Part shown: one piece after another, positions 7,596-16,746 of the stretch
Position numbering within the stretch: position 1 is the stretch's first letter
Layout: each line of letters opens with the position of its first letter
Source of the DNA: Prevotella melaninogenica
GTDB taxonomy: Bacteria > Bacteroidota > Bacteroidia > Bacteroidales > Bacteroidaceae
Direction of reading: 5' to 3'
Assembly: GCF_003609775.1 (NCBI RefSeq)
Contig: NZ_AP018049.1
Coordinates: forward strand, 868,001-932,000
Length of the DNA stretch: 64,000 nt
Position numbers and translations under genes: made by a program
The notes under the pieces: model-generated
Database searches by the model: none
Told to the model about the DNA's origin: nothing
Seen by the model: the letters and a program-made list of their open reading frames with translations, nothing else

Positions 7596-8618
7596 CTATT
7601 GATATACGACGTTATCATATTTCACCTCCATTAGTTTTGTTAAACTTCCTCGGCGACTTTCTGGATTACCTTTCCACTGATGAGTTTTACCTTTGTAGGT
7701 AATATCAATACCCATATTACCAGACTTGTCATAAATAGTATAGCTTGCATCCTTATTTTTGAATGTTAACTTACCATTTTTCCTATAGAAAATAAAGTCT
7801 GACGTTTGCCGTAATTCTTCAAATGGATAGTAAAACTCCACATTCTGCTTAGCATCAAGAATAACGTAACACAGTCTATCGTCATAAAAATTACAAAGAA
7901 TAATATCCTTATTCTCCTTATCAACATGAAACTTGAAATAGTCGCTGATAATTTCACTGTCTAAATCAATAGTACTGGTAACTGTCTTTGTCATCTTTTC
8001 TCCCTTCCATTCTTCTATTGTTGTAGTGCAAATAGGGGCTTTAAGACAGTCGTCAGTGCGTGTGCGGATAAGCTTTGGATTATTGTTTTCTACTATAAAA
8101 TCTGAGTAATAGTGCAAACAACATCCACTTTTCTCCATAGTAGATATAAGTCTATTTTTATTGTCAACCACAAACATACCACAATAATTTTGTGCTAAAT
8201 CCGTGAAAGCATCATTATATATAAACTCTTTATCCGATGCTAAGAAGATTTTAAAGGATGGACCACCATAACAACTATTAAATCCATCCATAATAGCAAA
8301 GTCTTTTATTCCATCAAAATTATAGTCTTCATAGAGCAAAACACTATATTCTCCATAAGGAATCTCGGCTATGTTTGCCATAATTTCTCCATCATGAAGG
8401 TCAAATGATAGTTCATTGGCATCAACATGAATAAGCTTCTTTTTTGTGGCACGGTCATAAACTTCAACCCAACCTGCAGAAGCAGTCTGTGTTGTATCAG
8501 AGAAGTAAACCTTACCATAGTATTGTTCGGAAAAGCCATCAATGTTGAATGTAGCCTGTCCGAAGGCTGAATGCAACCAGCCCAATAATATAAAACAAAG
8601 TAGGAAAGTTCTTTTCAT
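7596..8618 (-). CDS. Secreted protein with a calcium-loop-like motif (XAC2610-like)
   Basis: A signal peptide (KRTFLLCFILLGWLHSAFGQ, cleavage after ~Gly20-Gln21) directs this 340-residue protein to the periplasm or surface. Around residues 95-120 the segment EDYNFDGIKDFAIMDGFN resembles the D-x-N-x-D-G loop of FG-GAP/VCBS and XAC2610-type proteins, which often binds calcium. Several cysteines (CCLHYY, CLKAPIC) could form disulfides. No catalytic motif is seen and the role is unknown. It is a single-gene unit between the sdaA and hisS terminators. Confidence 0.7.
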   Translation of the reverse strand: MKRTFLLCFILLGWLHSAFGQATFNIDGFSEQYYGKVYFSDTTQTASAGWVEVYDRATKKKLIHVDANELSFDLHDGEIMANIAEIPYGEYSVLLYEDYNFDGIKDFAIMDGFNSCYGGPSFKIFLASDKEFIYNDAFTDLAQNYCGMFVVDNKNRLISTMEKSGCCLHYYSDFIVENNNPKLIRTRTDDCLKAPICTTTIEEWKGEKMTKTVTSTIDLDSEIISDYFKFHVDKENKDIILCNFYDDRLCYVILDAKQNVEFYYPFEELRQTSDFIFYRKNGKLTFKNKDASYTIYDKSGNMGIDITYKGKTHQWKGNPESRRGSLTKLMEVKYDNVVYQ

Positions 8619-8696
8619 TTTTAGAGGTAATTATAGTTTGTTTCTACTTGTACCTTATTCGGTAAGCAGAATAATATAAATTATTAAGTTAAAATG

Positions 8697-8724
8697 CCCC
8701 TCTCTGCATAATTGGAGAGAGGGG
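8697..8724 (-). terminator. Terminator of hisS
   Basis: CCCCTCTCT pairs with AGAGAGGGG, directly after the hisS stop codon. On the minus strand it is followed by CATTTTAACTTAAT. Confidence 0.65.
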
Positions 8725-8731
8725 AACTCTT

Positions 8732-10090
8732 TTAAAATCTATTGATTATCTCCTCTGGGGTAAGAAGCTCTTGTTCACCAGTGGACATATTCTTCAGTGT
8801 TATCTTGCCTTCCTGCATTTCAGTTTCACCTGCAAGAGCAACAAAACCGATGTTCTTTGCATTAGCATAGCTCATCTGCTTCTTCATCTTCGCCTTGTCT
8901 GGGAACATTTCTGTGCGAATGCCGGCTTTACGTGCAGCTGCAACAATTGGCAGACAGTAAGCTGTTTCCTTCTCACCGAAATTGATAAAGAGAAGCTGAG
9001 TGCCCTGTACGCTCTCCTTTGGATAGAGGTCGAGAGTATTTAAGACATCATAGATGCGATCAGCACCAAAACTTATTCCAACGCCAGAGATACCTGGCAT
9101 ACCAAAAATACCTGTGAGGTTATCGTAACGACCACCACCTGTAATAGAACCAATCTGTACATCAAGTGCCTTTACTTCAAAGATAGCACCTGTATAATAG
9201 TTCAATCCACGTGCCAAAGTAAGGTCGAGTTGTATCTCATTGTTCAGTCCTGAATTCTTCAAGTTGTCAAGAATAAAACGCGTTTCTTCTACACCTTTCA
9301 ATCCTGTCTCACTCTCCTTTAAGACTTCTGCAATAACATCAAGTTTCTCTTCATTAGTTCCTTCTAACTTAATGATAGGCTGTAACTTCTCTATTGCCTC
9401 CTCAGAGATTCCATTGTTACGCAACTCTTCGTTTACATTATCAAGGCCTATCTTATCAAGTTTATCGATAGCAACAGTAATGTCAACAATCTTTTCCTTC
9501 TCACCAATCACTTCTGCAATACCTGTGAGAATCTTTCTATTGTTAATCTTTATCTGTACACGAATACCAAACTCTGTAAATACAGTGTCAATAATCTGCA
9601 TTAATTCCACCTCGTTTAGCAATGAGTCTGAACCAACGACATCTGCATCACACTGATAGAACTCGCGATAACGACCCTTTTGTGGGCGGTCGGCACGCCA
9701 AACTGGCTGTATCTGATAACGCTTGAAAGGTAATTGCAACTCATCACGATGCATCACAACGTAGCGAGCAAAAGGTACTGTAAGATCATAACGCAAGCCC
9801 TTCTCACAGAGCTTTGTCTGCATCTTAAGTGTATTGCGCTCCTTGAGTTCATCATCGCTAACAGCCTTCAAGTAATCTCCTGAATTCAGAATCTTAAAGA
9901 GAAGTTTATCTCCTTCTTCACCATACTTGCCCATCAGCGTTTGTAATGTCTCCATAGAAGGTGTTTCTATCTGCTGAAAACCATAGAGAGCATAGACACG
10001 CTTGATAGTATCAAATATGTAATTTCGTTTTGCCATCTCATCAGGTCCGAAATCACGTGTACCCTTTGGAATGGAAGGTTTGTTTGCCAT
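8732..10090 (-). CDS. hisS: Histidyl-tRNA synthetase
   Basis: Charges tRNA-His with histidine, in the cytoplasm as a homodimer. The class II core is complete: motif 1 region near KGTRDFGP, motif 2 [10 protein letters not shown] (139-148), and the histidine-binding signature [10 protein letters not shown] (292-301) followed by the arginine-bearing GGGRYD block. The C-terminal ~90 residues form the anticodon-binding domain. Its 452 residues are within the normal range. The gene follows the purA terminator on the same strand and is transcribed towards its own terminator. Confidence 0.97.
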   Translation of the reverse strand: MANKPSIPKGTRDFGPDEMAKRNYIFDTIKRVYALYGFQQIETPSMETLQTLMGKYGEEGDKLLFKILNSGDYLKAVSDDELKERNTLKMQTKLCEKGLRYDLTVPFARYVVMHRDELQLPFKRYQIQPVWRADRPQKGRYREFYQCDADVVGSDSLLNEVELMQIIDTVFTEFGIRVQIKINNRKILTGIAEVIGEKEKIVDITVAIDKLDKIGLDNVNEELRNNGISEEAIEKLQPIIKLEGTNEEKLDVIAEVLKESETGLKGVEETRFILDNLKNSGLNNEIQLDLTLARGLNYYTGAIFEVKALDVQIGSITGGGRYDNLTGIFGMPGISGVGISFGADRIYDVLNTLDLYPKESVQGTQLLFINFGEKETAYCLPIVAAARKAGIRTEMFPDKAKMKKQMSYANAKNIGFVALAGETEMQEGKITLKNMSTGEQELLTPEEIINRF

Positions 10091-10124
10091 TTATCTCTTA
10101 TTTATGTTTTTTCGGATAAAAATG

Positions 10125-10186
10125 TTAGGCTGTGATAACCGGATAAAAGCTTTTAAGAATGCTTATAGCCGCCAGTCACAGCCTAA
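10125..10186 (-). terminator. Terminator of purA
   Basis: 11-bp arms TTAGGCTGTGA / TCACAGCCTAA lie just past the purA stop. The minus-strand transcript continues as CATTTTTATCC. Confidence 0.7.
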
Positions 10187-10192
10187 AAGGGA

Positions 10193-11467
10193 TTATAGAA
10201 CTATCGTTTGCTCACGGTCAGGACCAACAGAGATGACACCTATACGGGTTTCAAGATAGTTCTCAAGGAAAGATACATACTCACGGAACTCCTCAGGGAA
10301 TTCATCCTGTGACTTGCACTTTGTCATATCTTTCTTCCAACCACGGAAATCTTTATAGATAGGCTTCACATTATCAATCTCGTAAGGGAAGTCCTTAGTT
10401 TCCGTACCATCTGGTAACTCGTATGCAATACAAGCCTTGATAGTTTCGAAGCTGTCGAGGACATCACTCTTCATCATGATAAGTTCGGTTACACCATTTA
10501 CCATTACAGAGTAGCGAAGCTGAACAAGATCAATCCAACCACAACGACGCTCACGTCCAGTAACAGCTCCATACTCATGACCGAGGTCACGAATATTCTT
10601 TCCAGTTTCGTCAAACAACTCTGTTGGGAATGGACCTGCACCTACACGAGTACAGTAGGCTTTCATGATACCATAAACATTGCCCACTTTATTAGGACCA
10701 ATACCAAGACCAGTACAAGCACCAGCACAAACGGTATTTGAAGAAGTTACGAAAGGATAAGAACCAAAGTCTACGTCCAACATTGTTCCTTGTGCACCTT
10801 CGCAAAGGATATGCTTGCCCTCACGAAGAAGATGGTTAATTACATTTTCTGAATCAACAAACTTAAACTCCTTCATGTATGCAATACCTTCCATCCAAAC
10901 CTTCTCAGTCTCTTCCAAGCCTTCAAAGTCTGTCCAGCCAAGTGCTGCAAGCATCTTCATGTGTCGCTCCTTATGCGCAGCATACTTACGCTCGAAATCG
11001 CAGAGGATATCACCTACACGTAAACCATTACGGCTAATCTTATCAGTGTAAGTAGGTCCAATTCCCTTACCTGTAGTTCCAACTTTATCTTTACCTTTTG
11101 CAGCCTCGTAAGCACGGTCAAGAATACGATGTGTTGGCATGATAAGGTGTGCCTTCTTTGAGATATGAAGACGCTCCTTTAATGGGTGTCCACTCTTCTC
11201 AAGGTCTTTTGCTTCACCCATAAAGAGGTCTGGAGCTAAAACAACTCCATTACCAATAATGTTTACTTTGCCACCTTGGAAGATGCCTGATGGTATAGAA
11301 CGTAGTACGTACTTCTGTCCTTCGAACTCAAGAGTGTGTCCTGCGTTCGGACCTCCTTGGAAACGAGCTACTACATCGTAGCGTGGTGTAAGCACGTCTA
11401 CAACCTTACCTTTTCCTTCATCACCCCATTGGAGACCCAACAGGACGTCTACTTTACCTGTGTTCAT
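10193..11467 (-). CDS. purA: Adenylosuccinate synthetase
   Basis: Joins IMP and aspartate using GTP to give adenylosuccinate, the first committed step to AMP. The N-terminal signature WGDEGKGK (14-21) carries the catalytic aspartate, and GPNAGHT (39-45) carries the catalytic histidine. GTTGKGIGPTY and TGRERRCGW blocks of the substrate loops follow. Its 424 residues are normal for the family. Its start overlaps the stop of the fur-family gene by 4 bp (ATGA), so the two are translationally coupled and share a promoter upstream of fur. Confidence 0.97.
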   Translation of the reverse strand: MNTGKVDVLLGLQWGDEGKGKVVDVLTPRYDVVARFQGGPNAGHTLEFEGQKYVLRSIPSGIFQGGKVNIIGNGVVLAPDLFMGEAKDLEKSGHPLKERLHISKKAHLIMPTHRILDRAYEAAKGKDKVGTTGKGIGPTYTDKISRNGLRVGDILCDFERKYAAHKERHMKMLAALGWTDFEGLEETEKVWMEGIAYMKEFKFVDSENVINHLLREGKHILCEGAQGTMLDVDFGSYPFVTSSNTVCAGACTGLGIGPNKVGNVYGIMKAYCTRVGAGPFPTELFDETGKNIRDLGHEYGAVTGRERRCGWIDLVQLRYSVMVNGVTELIMMKSDVLDSFETIKACIAYELPDGTETKDFPYEIDNVKPIYKDFRGWKKDMTKCKSQDEFPEEFREYVSFLENYLETRIGVISVGPDREQTIVL

Positions 11468-11970
11468 TTGTTTTTATGTGAGTTTTTAACTTGTTTCTGT
11501 GTAAGAAACTTGCTTCTCTGACGCGACAAGGCTGCCTGACAGCGTGAGCATATTCCATATATATATAAGGAGAATCCGTCTCGGCGGAAGCGATGGAACT
11601 TTGTGTTCTTGATAGCATCCGCAATCTCTGGGGAATCAACCTCCGTCACTGTTCCGCATAGCGTACAGATTTGATGGATATGATCTTCATTGTTATAGCA
11701 GGCCTCATACTTGGTTTGACCAATGAAACGATGTCTGACTACGAGACGTAACTCTATGAAAAGACGCATCGTATTATAAAGCGTGGCGCGCGAAACTCGA
11801 AAATTATTCTTTTCAAGTGCTACACCCAGCTCATCCAAGGAGAAATGCTCTCCCATGTCATACACCGCATCCAGAATCGCATATCGCTCTGAAGTCTTGC
11901 GATGATTGTTGGCTTCGAGGTATTCATCCAGAATATCTCGAACTCTTTTTTTGACTATATCTTTAGTCAC
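11464..11970 (-). CDS. Fur-family metal-responsive repressor
   Basis: A 168-residue DNA-binding protein. Residues ~20-85 are the winged helix (RKTSERYAILDAVYDMGEHF, then FRVSRATLYNTMRLFIE). The second half is the dimer and metal domain with HIHQICTLCG, where CxxC is a structural zinc site, and a second CxxC, GICSRC. A basic tail of ~25 residues (RQRSKFLTQKQVKNSHKNK) extends beyond the usual end. Whether it senses iron, peroxide or zinc cannot be decided here. It heads a two-gene unit with purA, an unusual partner. Confidence 0.92.
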   Translation of the reverse strand: MTKDIVKKRVRDILDEYLEANNHRKTSERYAILDAVYDMGEHFSLDELGVALEKNNFRVSRATLYNTMRLFIELRLVVRHRFIGQTKYEACYNNEDHIHQICTLCGTVTEVDSPEIADAIKNTKFHRFRRDGFSLYIYGICSRCQAALSRQRSKFLTQKQVKNSHKNK

Positions 11971-11991
11971 AACTTACTGATTAAATTCGCA

Positions 11992-11999
11992 CAAAGTTA
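11992..11999 (-). promoter_or_regulatory. -7 promoter element for fur-purA
   Basis: TAACTTTG on the minus strand, 21 bases before the fur-family ATG, matches TAnnTTTG. No clear -33 element is seen. Confidence 0.55.
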
Positions 12000-12086
12000 C
12001 TATTTTTAAATGATATAACTACTATATAGTAATGAAAAAAAGTTAAAAACATGGTGCTTTAATTGTGGCATAAAAGCGGTTCTTCT

Positions 12087-12655
12087 GTTAAATGCGTAGA
12101 TTGTAAATAGAATGAGATTAATCCATATACATGGTATGATTACTTTAAATAATATGGTTTTATAATGGGGGGATAAACTACATGATAAACGTCATTAAGT
12201 GTGATGTCTATCTGTCTTCTACAAACAATTTATTCCCATGCCATAGATTTTTGTAAACTATTTTCGTGCAATTCAAAACCAATACATGCTCTTTTGGCTT
12301 TTAAAAGACGCCTAATTGACTTGCAAAAGGTGCCCTTTTGAGGTCCTACTAACGCCCTTTTGAAGTTCAATTAAGCACCTTTTATTTTACCACTTTATAA
12401 CTAATTGATTTGCTGTTGATTGCAAACCTGCTTCTTATATGGGTTTTTGCCGTTAGTTATAGATGTTTTTATTGAAATTATGTAATGATTTTTCAAACCC
12501 TTATCTGTATTTTTTTGAAGTCTTAAAGTAAAAGGTTTTCAATGTCAGGAGGGTGATAATAGGATAGATAGTTGACTGTCTCAGCCATATTTTTGTTTAA
12601 TGAGTAACTTTGATTCTTTTGTTAAAGCAATACGAAAAGCATCTACACATTTAAC
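12087..12655. mobile_element. MITE-like element, copy A (569 bp)
   Basis: The ends are inverted repeats: GTTAAATGCGTAGATTG on the left, and GTTAAATGTGTAGATGC on the right when read on the minus strand. The whole interior is closely similar to 23223-23790, and the similarity reaches at least 9 bases beyond the left end (GGTTCTTCT). There is no open frame of note. It contains one copy of the GGCGTTAG repeat. Its right end abuts another element, and no target duplication is seen here. Confidence 0.65.
12299..12390 (-). repeat. GGCGTTAG/AAGGTGCTT dispersed repeat, copy C1
   Basis: Read on the minus strand it contains AAAAGGTGCTTAATTG, AAAAGGGCGTTAGTA, AAAAGGGCACCTTTTGCAAG and AATTAGGCGTCTTTT in a row. 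Four further copies lie at 23430, 35680, 44925 and 52432. Confidence 0.65.
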
Positions 12656-12849
12656 CAAAATTGGTCATTAGAGCCTAAACATATTTTGTTTTATTGGCGA
12701 GTAGATTGTTTGTTTTTGTAACGCAGGCGTAGCGGGCTACGTCAAGTTACAAAGACAGACAATATGACGATAAGAAAATAAAAGATGTTAGGAAAGAATA
12801 CAAAAACAAGAATTCCTAAAACGTTGTTGTCTAATGACCGATTTGGGTT
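12654..12849. mobile_element. MITE-like element D (196 bp)
   Basis: Terminal inverted repeats are CCAAAATTGGTCATTAGA on the left and CCCAAATCGGTCATTAGAC from the right end. Inside, ATTGTTTGTTTTTGTAAC (12705-12722) pairs with GTTACAAAGACAGACAAT (12746-12763) around an inner CGTAGC/GCTACG, a 59-bp dyad. A second hairpin, TTAGGAA/TTCCTAA, follows. There is no coding frame. The rest of the gap to nrfH holds only AT-rich DNA and the nrfH promoter. Confidence 0.55.
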
Positions 12850-13034
12850 TAATGGAAGAACCATAAAAGCTGTAGTGTAATTCTTTTTACAAGTTTATTA
12901 CACGTATAGTATTATTCTTTATACAAGTGCTATATCGAATTATTTTCATGAACATAAATTCTTTTCTTCACGATAAAATTATATTAGAATTAGTCTAAAT
13001 CATAATTTATGATGATTTTTTCTTTTTTCTTTAC

Positions 13035-13064
13035 TTGTCTAATGAAAAATAATACATATCTTTG
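13035..13064 (+). promoter_or_regulatory. Promoter of nrfHA
   Basis: TTG at 13035-13037, a 19-base spacer and TATCTTTG at 13057-13064 match the Bacteroidetes consensus. The start of transcription should fall about 20 bases before the nrfH ATG. Confidence 0.75.
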
Positions 13065-13088
13065 TGCACGAAACAAGATATAAATCCT

Positions 13089-13721
13089 ATGAAACTAAAA
13101 ACCATATCTACCAAATTGAAAAGTATGATAGATAAGTTTCTATCATGCATCTCATATCGGCAAAAGGTTACATTATCTATTTTGTGCGGTGTGATAGTAG
13201 GATTAACAGGGTTATTCTTTTATCTTCTACGTATGCATACCTATATAATAGGTGATGACCCAGCGGCATGTATTAATTGCCATATCATGTCACCTTATTA
13301 TGCTACGTGGTCACACTCTGCACATGCTCGAAACACCACATGTAATGATTGTCACGTTCCTAATGATAACGTTGCTGCACACTATGCTTTTAAAGGTATG
13401 GATGGTATGAAGCATGTTGCTTATTTTGTTACATTCAATGAATCGCAAACTATTCAGGCAGAATCAGCATCGGCAGAAGTGATAATGGATAACTGTATCC
13501 GCTGCCATAAACAATTAAATCAAGAGTTTGTTAATACTGGCAGAATAGATTACATGGAGGCTCAGAGAGGTGAGGGTAAGGCCTGCTGGGATTGTCATCG
13601 TGATGTAGCACACATGAAAATGAATTCTCTCTCAAGTACTCCTGGTGCAGAGTATGTGGAACCAATGCCACCTTCTCCTGTTCCAGATTGGTTGCAAAAA
13701 ATGTTAGGAAAGAAAAAATAA
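13089..13721 (+). CDS. nrfH: Cytochrome c nitrite reductase, small subunit NrfH
   Basis: A membrane-anchored tetrahaem cytochrome of the NapC/NirT family that passes electrons from menaquinol to NrfA. One membrane helix (~28-48, VTLSILCGVIVGLTGLFFYL) is followed by four CxxCH haem sites: CINCH 61-65, CNDCH 85-89, CIRCH 136-140 and CWDCH 166-170. A TTG at 13062 opens the same frame, but the -7 promoter element overlaps it, so the ATG at 13089 is chosen (210 residues). nrfA begins 19 bp downstream. The haems need the system II assembly genes encoded just after nrfA. Confidence 0.96.
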   Translation: MKLKTISTKLKSMIDKFLSCISYRQKVTLSILCGVIVGLTGLFFYLLRMHTYIIGDDPAACINCHIMSPYYATWSHSAHARNTTCNDCHVPNDNVAAHYAFKGMDGMKHVAYFVTFNESQTIQAESASAEVIMDNCIRCHKQLNQEFVNTGRIDYMEAQRGEGKACWDCHRDVAHMKMNSLSSTPGAEYVEPMPPSPVPDWLQKMLGKKK

Positions 13722-13740
13722 GAACTAAAAATCGATAATT

Positions 13741-15237
13741 ATGGCAAAGACATTAAAGAAATGGCAAGGCTGGCTACTCTTTGGAGGAGCAATGGTTCTC
13801 GTGTTCATTCTTGGACTGCTCTGTTCTTCAATGCTTGAAAGAAGAGCTGAGATTGTAAGTGTGTTCAACAACAGACGTACACCGATGACTGACTCCATTG
13901 TATCTCAGAATGAGAAATTTGCAGCTGATTTCCCACGTGAATATCAGACGTGGGCAATGACAGAAGACACAAGTTTCGTGAGTAAGTACAATTCTTCCCA
14001 GGAAGTAGATGTACTGGCTGAGAGACCCGAAATGGTTATCCTATGGGCTGGCTATTCTTTCTCAAGAGGGTATAATACACCACGTGGACACCGTCATTGT
14101 ATTGATGACTTACGTAAGATTATGCGTACAGGAAGTCCAGGTGTTGATGGACAAGATGACATACAGCCAGGAACCTGTTGGACCTGCAAGGGTCCTGATG
14201 TTCCACGTCTAATGCGTGAGAAAGGAACTGATAAATTCTATGCTGCCAAGTGGAGCGACTGGGGACCAGAGGTCATGAACACCGTCGGTTGCTCAGACTG
14301 CCATGATGCAAGGACGATGGAGCTACGTCCCGCTCGTCCTGCTCTCTATGAGGCATGGGCTCGTGTCGGTAAAGACGTGAGAAAAGCCAGTCATCAGGAG
14401 ATGCGTAGCCTGGTTTGCGCACAGTGCCACACGGAATACTATTTCGAAAAGGAGAATGGTAACAAACTTCATTTCCCTCAAGAAAAGGGTATGACGTGTG
14501 AGGCAGCAGAGGAACATTTCGACAGTATTGGCTTCTACGATTACATCAATCCACTCTCAAAGGCTAAGATTCTCAAGGCACAGCATCCTGGTTATGAGTT
14601 GTTCTTACAAGGAATTCATGGACAACGTGGCGTTTCATGTGCTGATTGTCACATGCCTTACATTTCTGAAGGTGGCGTGAAGTATACTGACCACCATATC
14701 ACAAGCCCATTGGCAAACATCGAACGTACTTGCCAGACTTGTCACCGTCAAGATGCAGAAACACTTCGTCAGAATGTATATGAGCGTCAACAGAAGATTT
14801 ATGACTTCCGTACTAACGTTGAAAGAGAGCTTGCTGCAGCACATATCGAGGCTAAGTTTGCATGGGAAAAGGGCGCAACTGAGGCTGAGATGGAGCCTGT
14901 TTTGAAAGATCTTCGTAAGGGTCAGTGGCGTTGGGACTATGCTGTAGCCAGCCACGGTGCATCTTTCCATGCTCCACAGGAAGTTATGCGAATCCTCGCC
15001 AGTGCAATGGAATATGCTAAAGATGCTCGTCTGCAGATAGCACGTGTTGTCGCTCGTCATGGATTTACAGGACAAATTCCTATGCCTGATATTTCTACCA
15101 AGGCTAAGGCTCAGTCTTACATTGGTTTGGATATGCCTAAACTCAACTCGCAGAAGAAGAAGTTCCTCGATACTATCGTTCCGAAATGGATTGAGCAAGC
15201 AAGAAAGAACAAACGGTTTATTACTAAACCTATGTAA
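13741..15237 (+). CDS. nrfA: Cytochrome c nitrite reductase, catalytic subunit NrfA
   Basis: Reduces nitrite to ammonium with six electrons at the outer face of the membrane. An N-terminal hydrophobic segment (~11-30) serves as export signal or anchor. Five haem sites are seen: the catalytic CWTCK (146-150), where lysine replaces histidine as axial ligand and is diagnostic of NrfA, then CSDCH (184-188), CAQCH (226-230), CADCH (300-304) and CQTCH (331-335). Its 498 residues are typical. Co-transcribed with nrfH; a hairpin follows it. Confidence 0.98.
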   Translation: MAKTLKKWQGWLLFGGAMVLVFILGLLCSSMLERRAEIVSVFNNRRTPMTDSIVSQNEKFAADFPREYQTWAMTEDTSFVSKYNSSQEVDVLAERPEMVILWAGYSFSRGYNTPRGHRHCIDDLRKIMRTGSPGVDGQDDIQPGTCWTCKGPDVPRLMREKGTDKFYAAKWSDWGPEVMNTVGCSDCHDARTMELRPARPALYEAWARVGKDVRKASHQEMRSLVCAQCHTEYYFEKENGNKLHFPQEKGMTCEAAEEHFDSIGFYDYINPLSKAKILKAQHPGYELFLQGIHGQRGVSCADCHMPYISEGGVKYTDHHITSPLANIERTCQTCHRQDAETLRQNVYERQQKIYDFRTNVERELAAAHIEAKFAWEKGATEAEMEPVLKDLRKGQWRWDYAVASHGASFHAPQEVMRILASAMEYAKDARLQIARVVARHGFTGQIPMPDISTKAKAQSYIGLDMPKLNSQKKKFLDTIVPKWIEQARKNKRFITKPM

Positions 15238-15251
15238 ATAACCACTTACAG

Positions 15252-15277
15252 GATTCCTTCCCATTAGGGGAGGAATC
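15252..15277 (+). terminator. Hairpin after nrfA
   Basis: An 11-bp stem, GATTCCTTCCC against GGGGAGGAATC with a loop ATTA. The tail is only weakly U-rich, so partial read-through into resB is possible. Confidence 0.5.
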
Positions 15278-15432
15278 TTGTTCAGTAAAATAGGAATACT
15301 CTATTTGAAGAATATTCTTGTATCCTAATATTTTATATATCAAAACGAAATCATTTATCTGCTCGTACTTCACAAACATAAAATAAAGTTTTTACAAGAC
15401 CTTATTAATAGTGGGGGAGAGCCTCTTTTACT

Positions 15433-16746
15433 ATGTGGAATAAACCTTATACACTTAGAGAAGGTACAGCAATAGTCGTTGGTTTATTGGTTACAGGTGG
15501 ATTATTACAGGTAACAATAGGTCCCTTAGAGTGGGGTGTCTTTGCTTGGCCAGCCAACATTATTACATTAATCTTACTCGTACTGGCACTTATCATAGTC
15601 TACGCACTTCGTAAGCGGTCTTATTTCTGTCGTTTCATGTCAACCATGCAAGCGGCGATTCCAGCTATTGCTACAGCTGCAATACTAACTCTTCTTATGG
15701 GACTTACCAAACAAGTGGCAGAGGGGAAAGCTCCTATAGACCCACTTGGTCTAACAAAGATGCTTAATTTCTGGCCATTTGTCCTTGTTTACTTATGGAT
15801 GACAGCCATTGTTGGTGAAGTAACTTTGAATCAAATAGTACATTTCTCTTGGCGTCGCTTGCCAACACTAACGAGTCATGTCGGACTGTTCCTTGTTCTT
15901 ACATGCGGTACACTTGGTAGTGCAGATATGCTTCGAGTAAAGATGTTTTGCGAGCAAGGGCAGGTAGAGTGGCGTGGTCTTGATACTTTTAGTGCCGTTC
16001 ATCACCTCCCTGTTGCAATTCAACTGGAGAAGTTTACCATTGATGAATATCCACCTAAGCTCATGCTTATTGATAATATGGGGCTTCCACTTCCTAAGGG
16101 AAAGCCAGAGAATATTCTTTTAGATAAGAATGTAAAGTCTGGTCAACTGTTAGATTGTAAGATTGAGATTCTCAAGCGCATTGATAATGCTATGCCAGTT
16201 ATGCTTAGTAAGATGGTTGGTAAGATGCCTGGTGGTATGATGAGCAATATCCGTATGGACTCTTTAGGACTGGCACGTAATAAGGATGGCTATATAGCTT
16301 CGGATGCAACAGGTACAGCTTGTGCGATATTGGTGAAGGTCACTACTGGCAATGCACCCTACAAGGGTGTGCAGCATAGCTACACGGGTTGGCTCACTTG
16401 TGGAAGCTATCTTTTCCCTTATCAGTCTTTGAAACTTAGTGATGGTAGAAGATTGGTTATGCCAAATCGTGAGCCACGTCGTTTCGCTTCACTCGTTGAC
16501 ATCTATACGCAGGATGGAAAGAATATTCACACTGAGATAGAGGTTAATAAGCCTTTTAGTATTGATGGGTGGAAAATCTATCAGCTAAGTTACAATGAAC
16601 AAATGGGCAAGTGGAGTAATCTAAGTATCTTTGAGATTGTAACAGACCCTTGGATGCCAGTTGTCTATGTAGGTATATTCATGTTGTTATTTGGAGCTGT
16701 TGGAATGTTCCTGACAGCAAGTCGTAAGAAGGAGGTTAAGCTATGA
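15433..16746 (+). CDS. resB: Cytochrome c biogenesis protein, ResB/Ccs1-like
   Basis: Part of the system II machine that delivers haem to apocytochromes outside the membrane. Membrane segments are predicted at ~12-32, ~38-58, ~75-90, ~112-130 and ~150-165, followed by a large external domain (~185-400) and a final helix (~410-430, VVYVGIFMLLFGAVGMFLT) preceded by the DGWKIYQLSY block typical of ResB. The gene overlaps ccsA by 4 bp (ATGA). It lies directly behind nrfHA, whose products carry nine haems per NrfHA pair, so the context matches the function well. Confidence 0.88.
   Translation: MWNKPYTLREGTAIVVGLLVTGGLLQVTIGPLEWGVFAWPANIITLILLVLALIIVYALRKRSYFCRFMSTMQAAIPAIATAAILTLLMGLTKQVAEGKAPIDPLGLTKMLNFWPFVLVYLWMTAIVGEVTLNQIVHFSWRRLPTLTSHVGLFLVLTCGTLGSADMLRVKMFCEQGQVEWRGLDTFSAVHHLPVAIQLEKFTIDEYPPKLMLIDNMGLPLPKGKPENILLDKNVKSGQLLDCKIEILKRIDNAMPVMLSKMVGKMPGGMMSNIRMDSLGLARNKDGYIASDATGTACAILVKVTTGNAPYKGVQHSYTGWLTCGSYLFPYQSLKLSDGRRLVMPNREPRRFASLVDIYTQDGKNIHTEIEVNKPFSIDGWKIYQLSYNEQMGKWSNLSIFEIVTDPWMPVVYVGIFMLLFGAVGMFLTASRKKEVKL

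Noticed and set aside
13062..13088. TTG start giving a 219-aa NrfH
   Set aside because: The TTG lies in the promoter's -7 element; ATG 13089 follows at the right distance.
14635..15264. 209-aa minus-strand frame opposite nrfA
   Set aside because: A shadow of nrfA codon use; the haem motifs prove the plus-strand frame.
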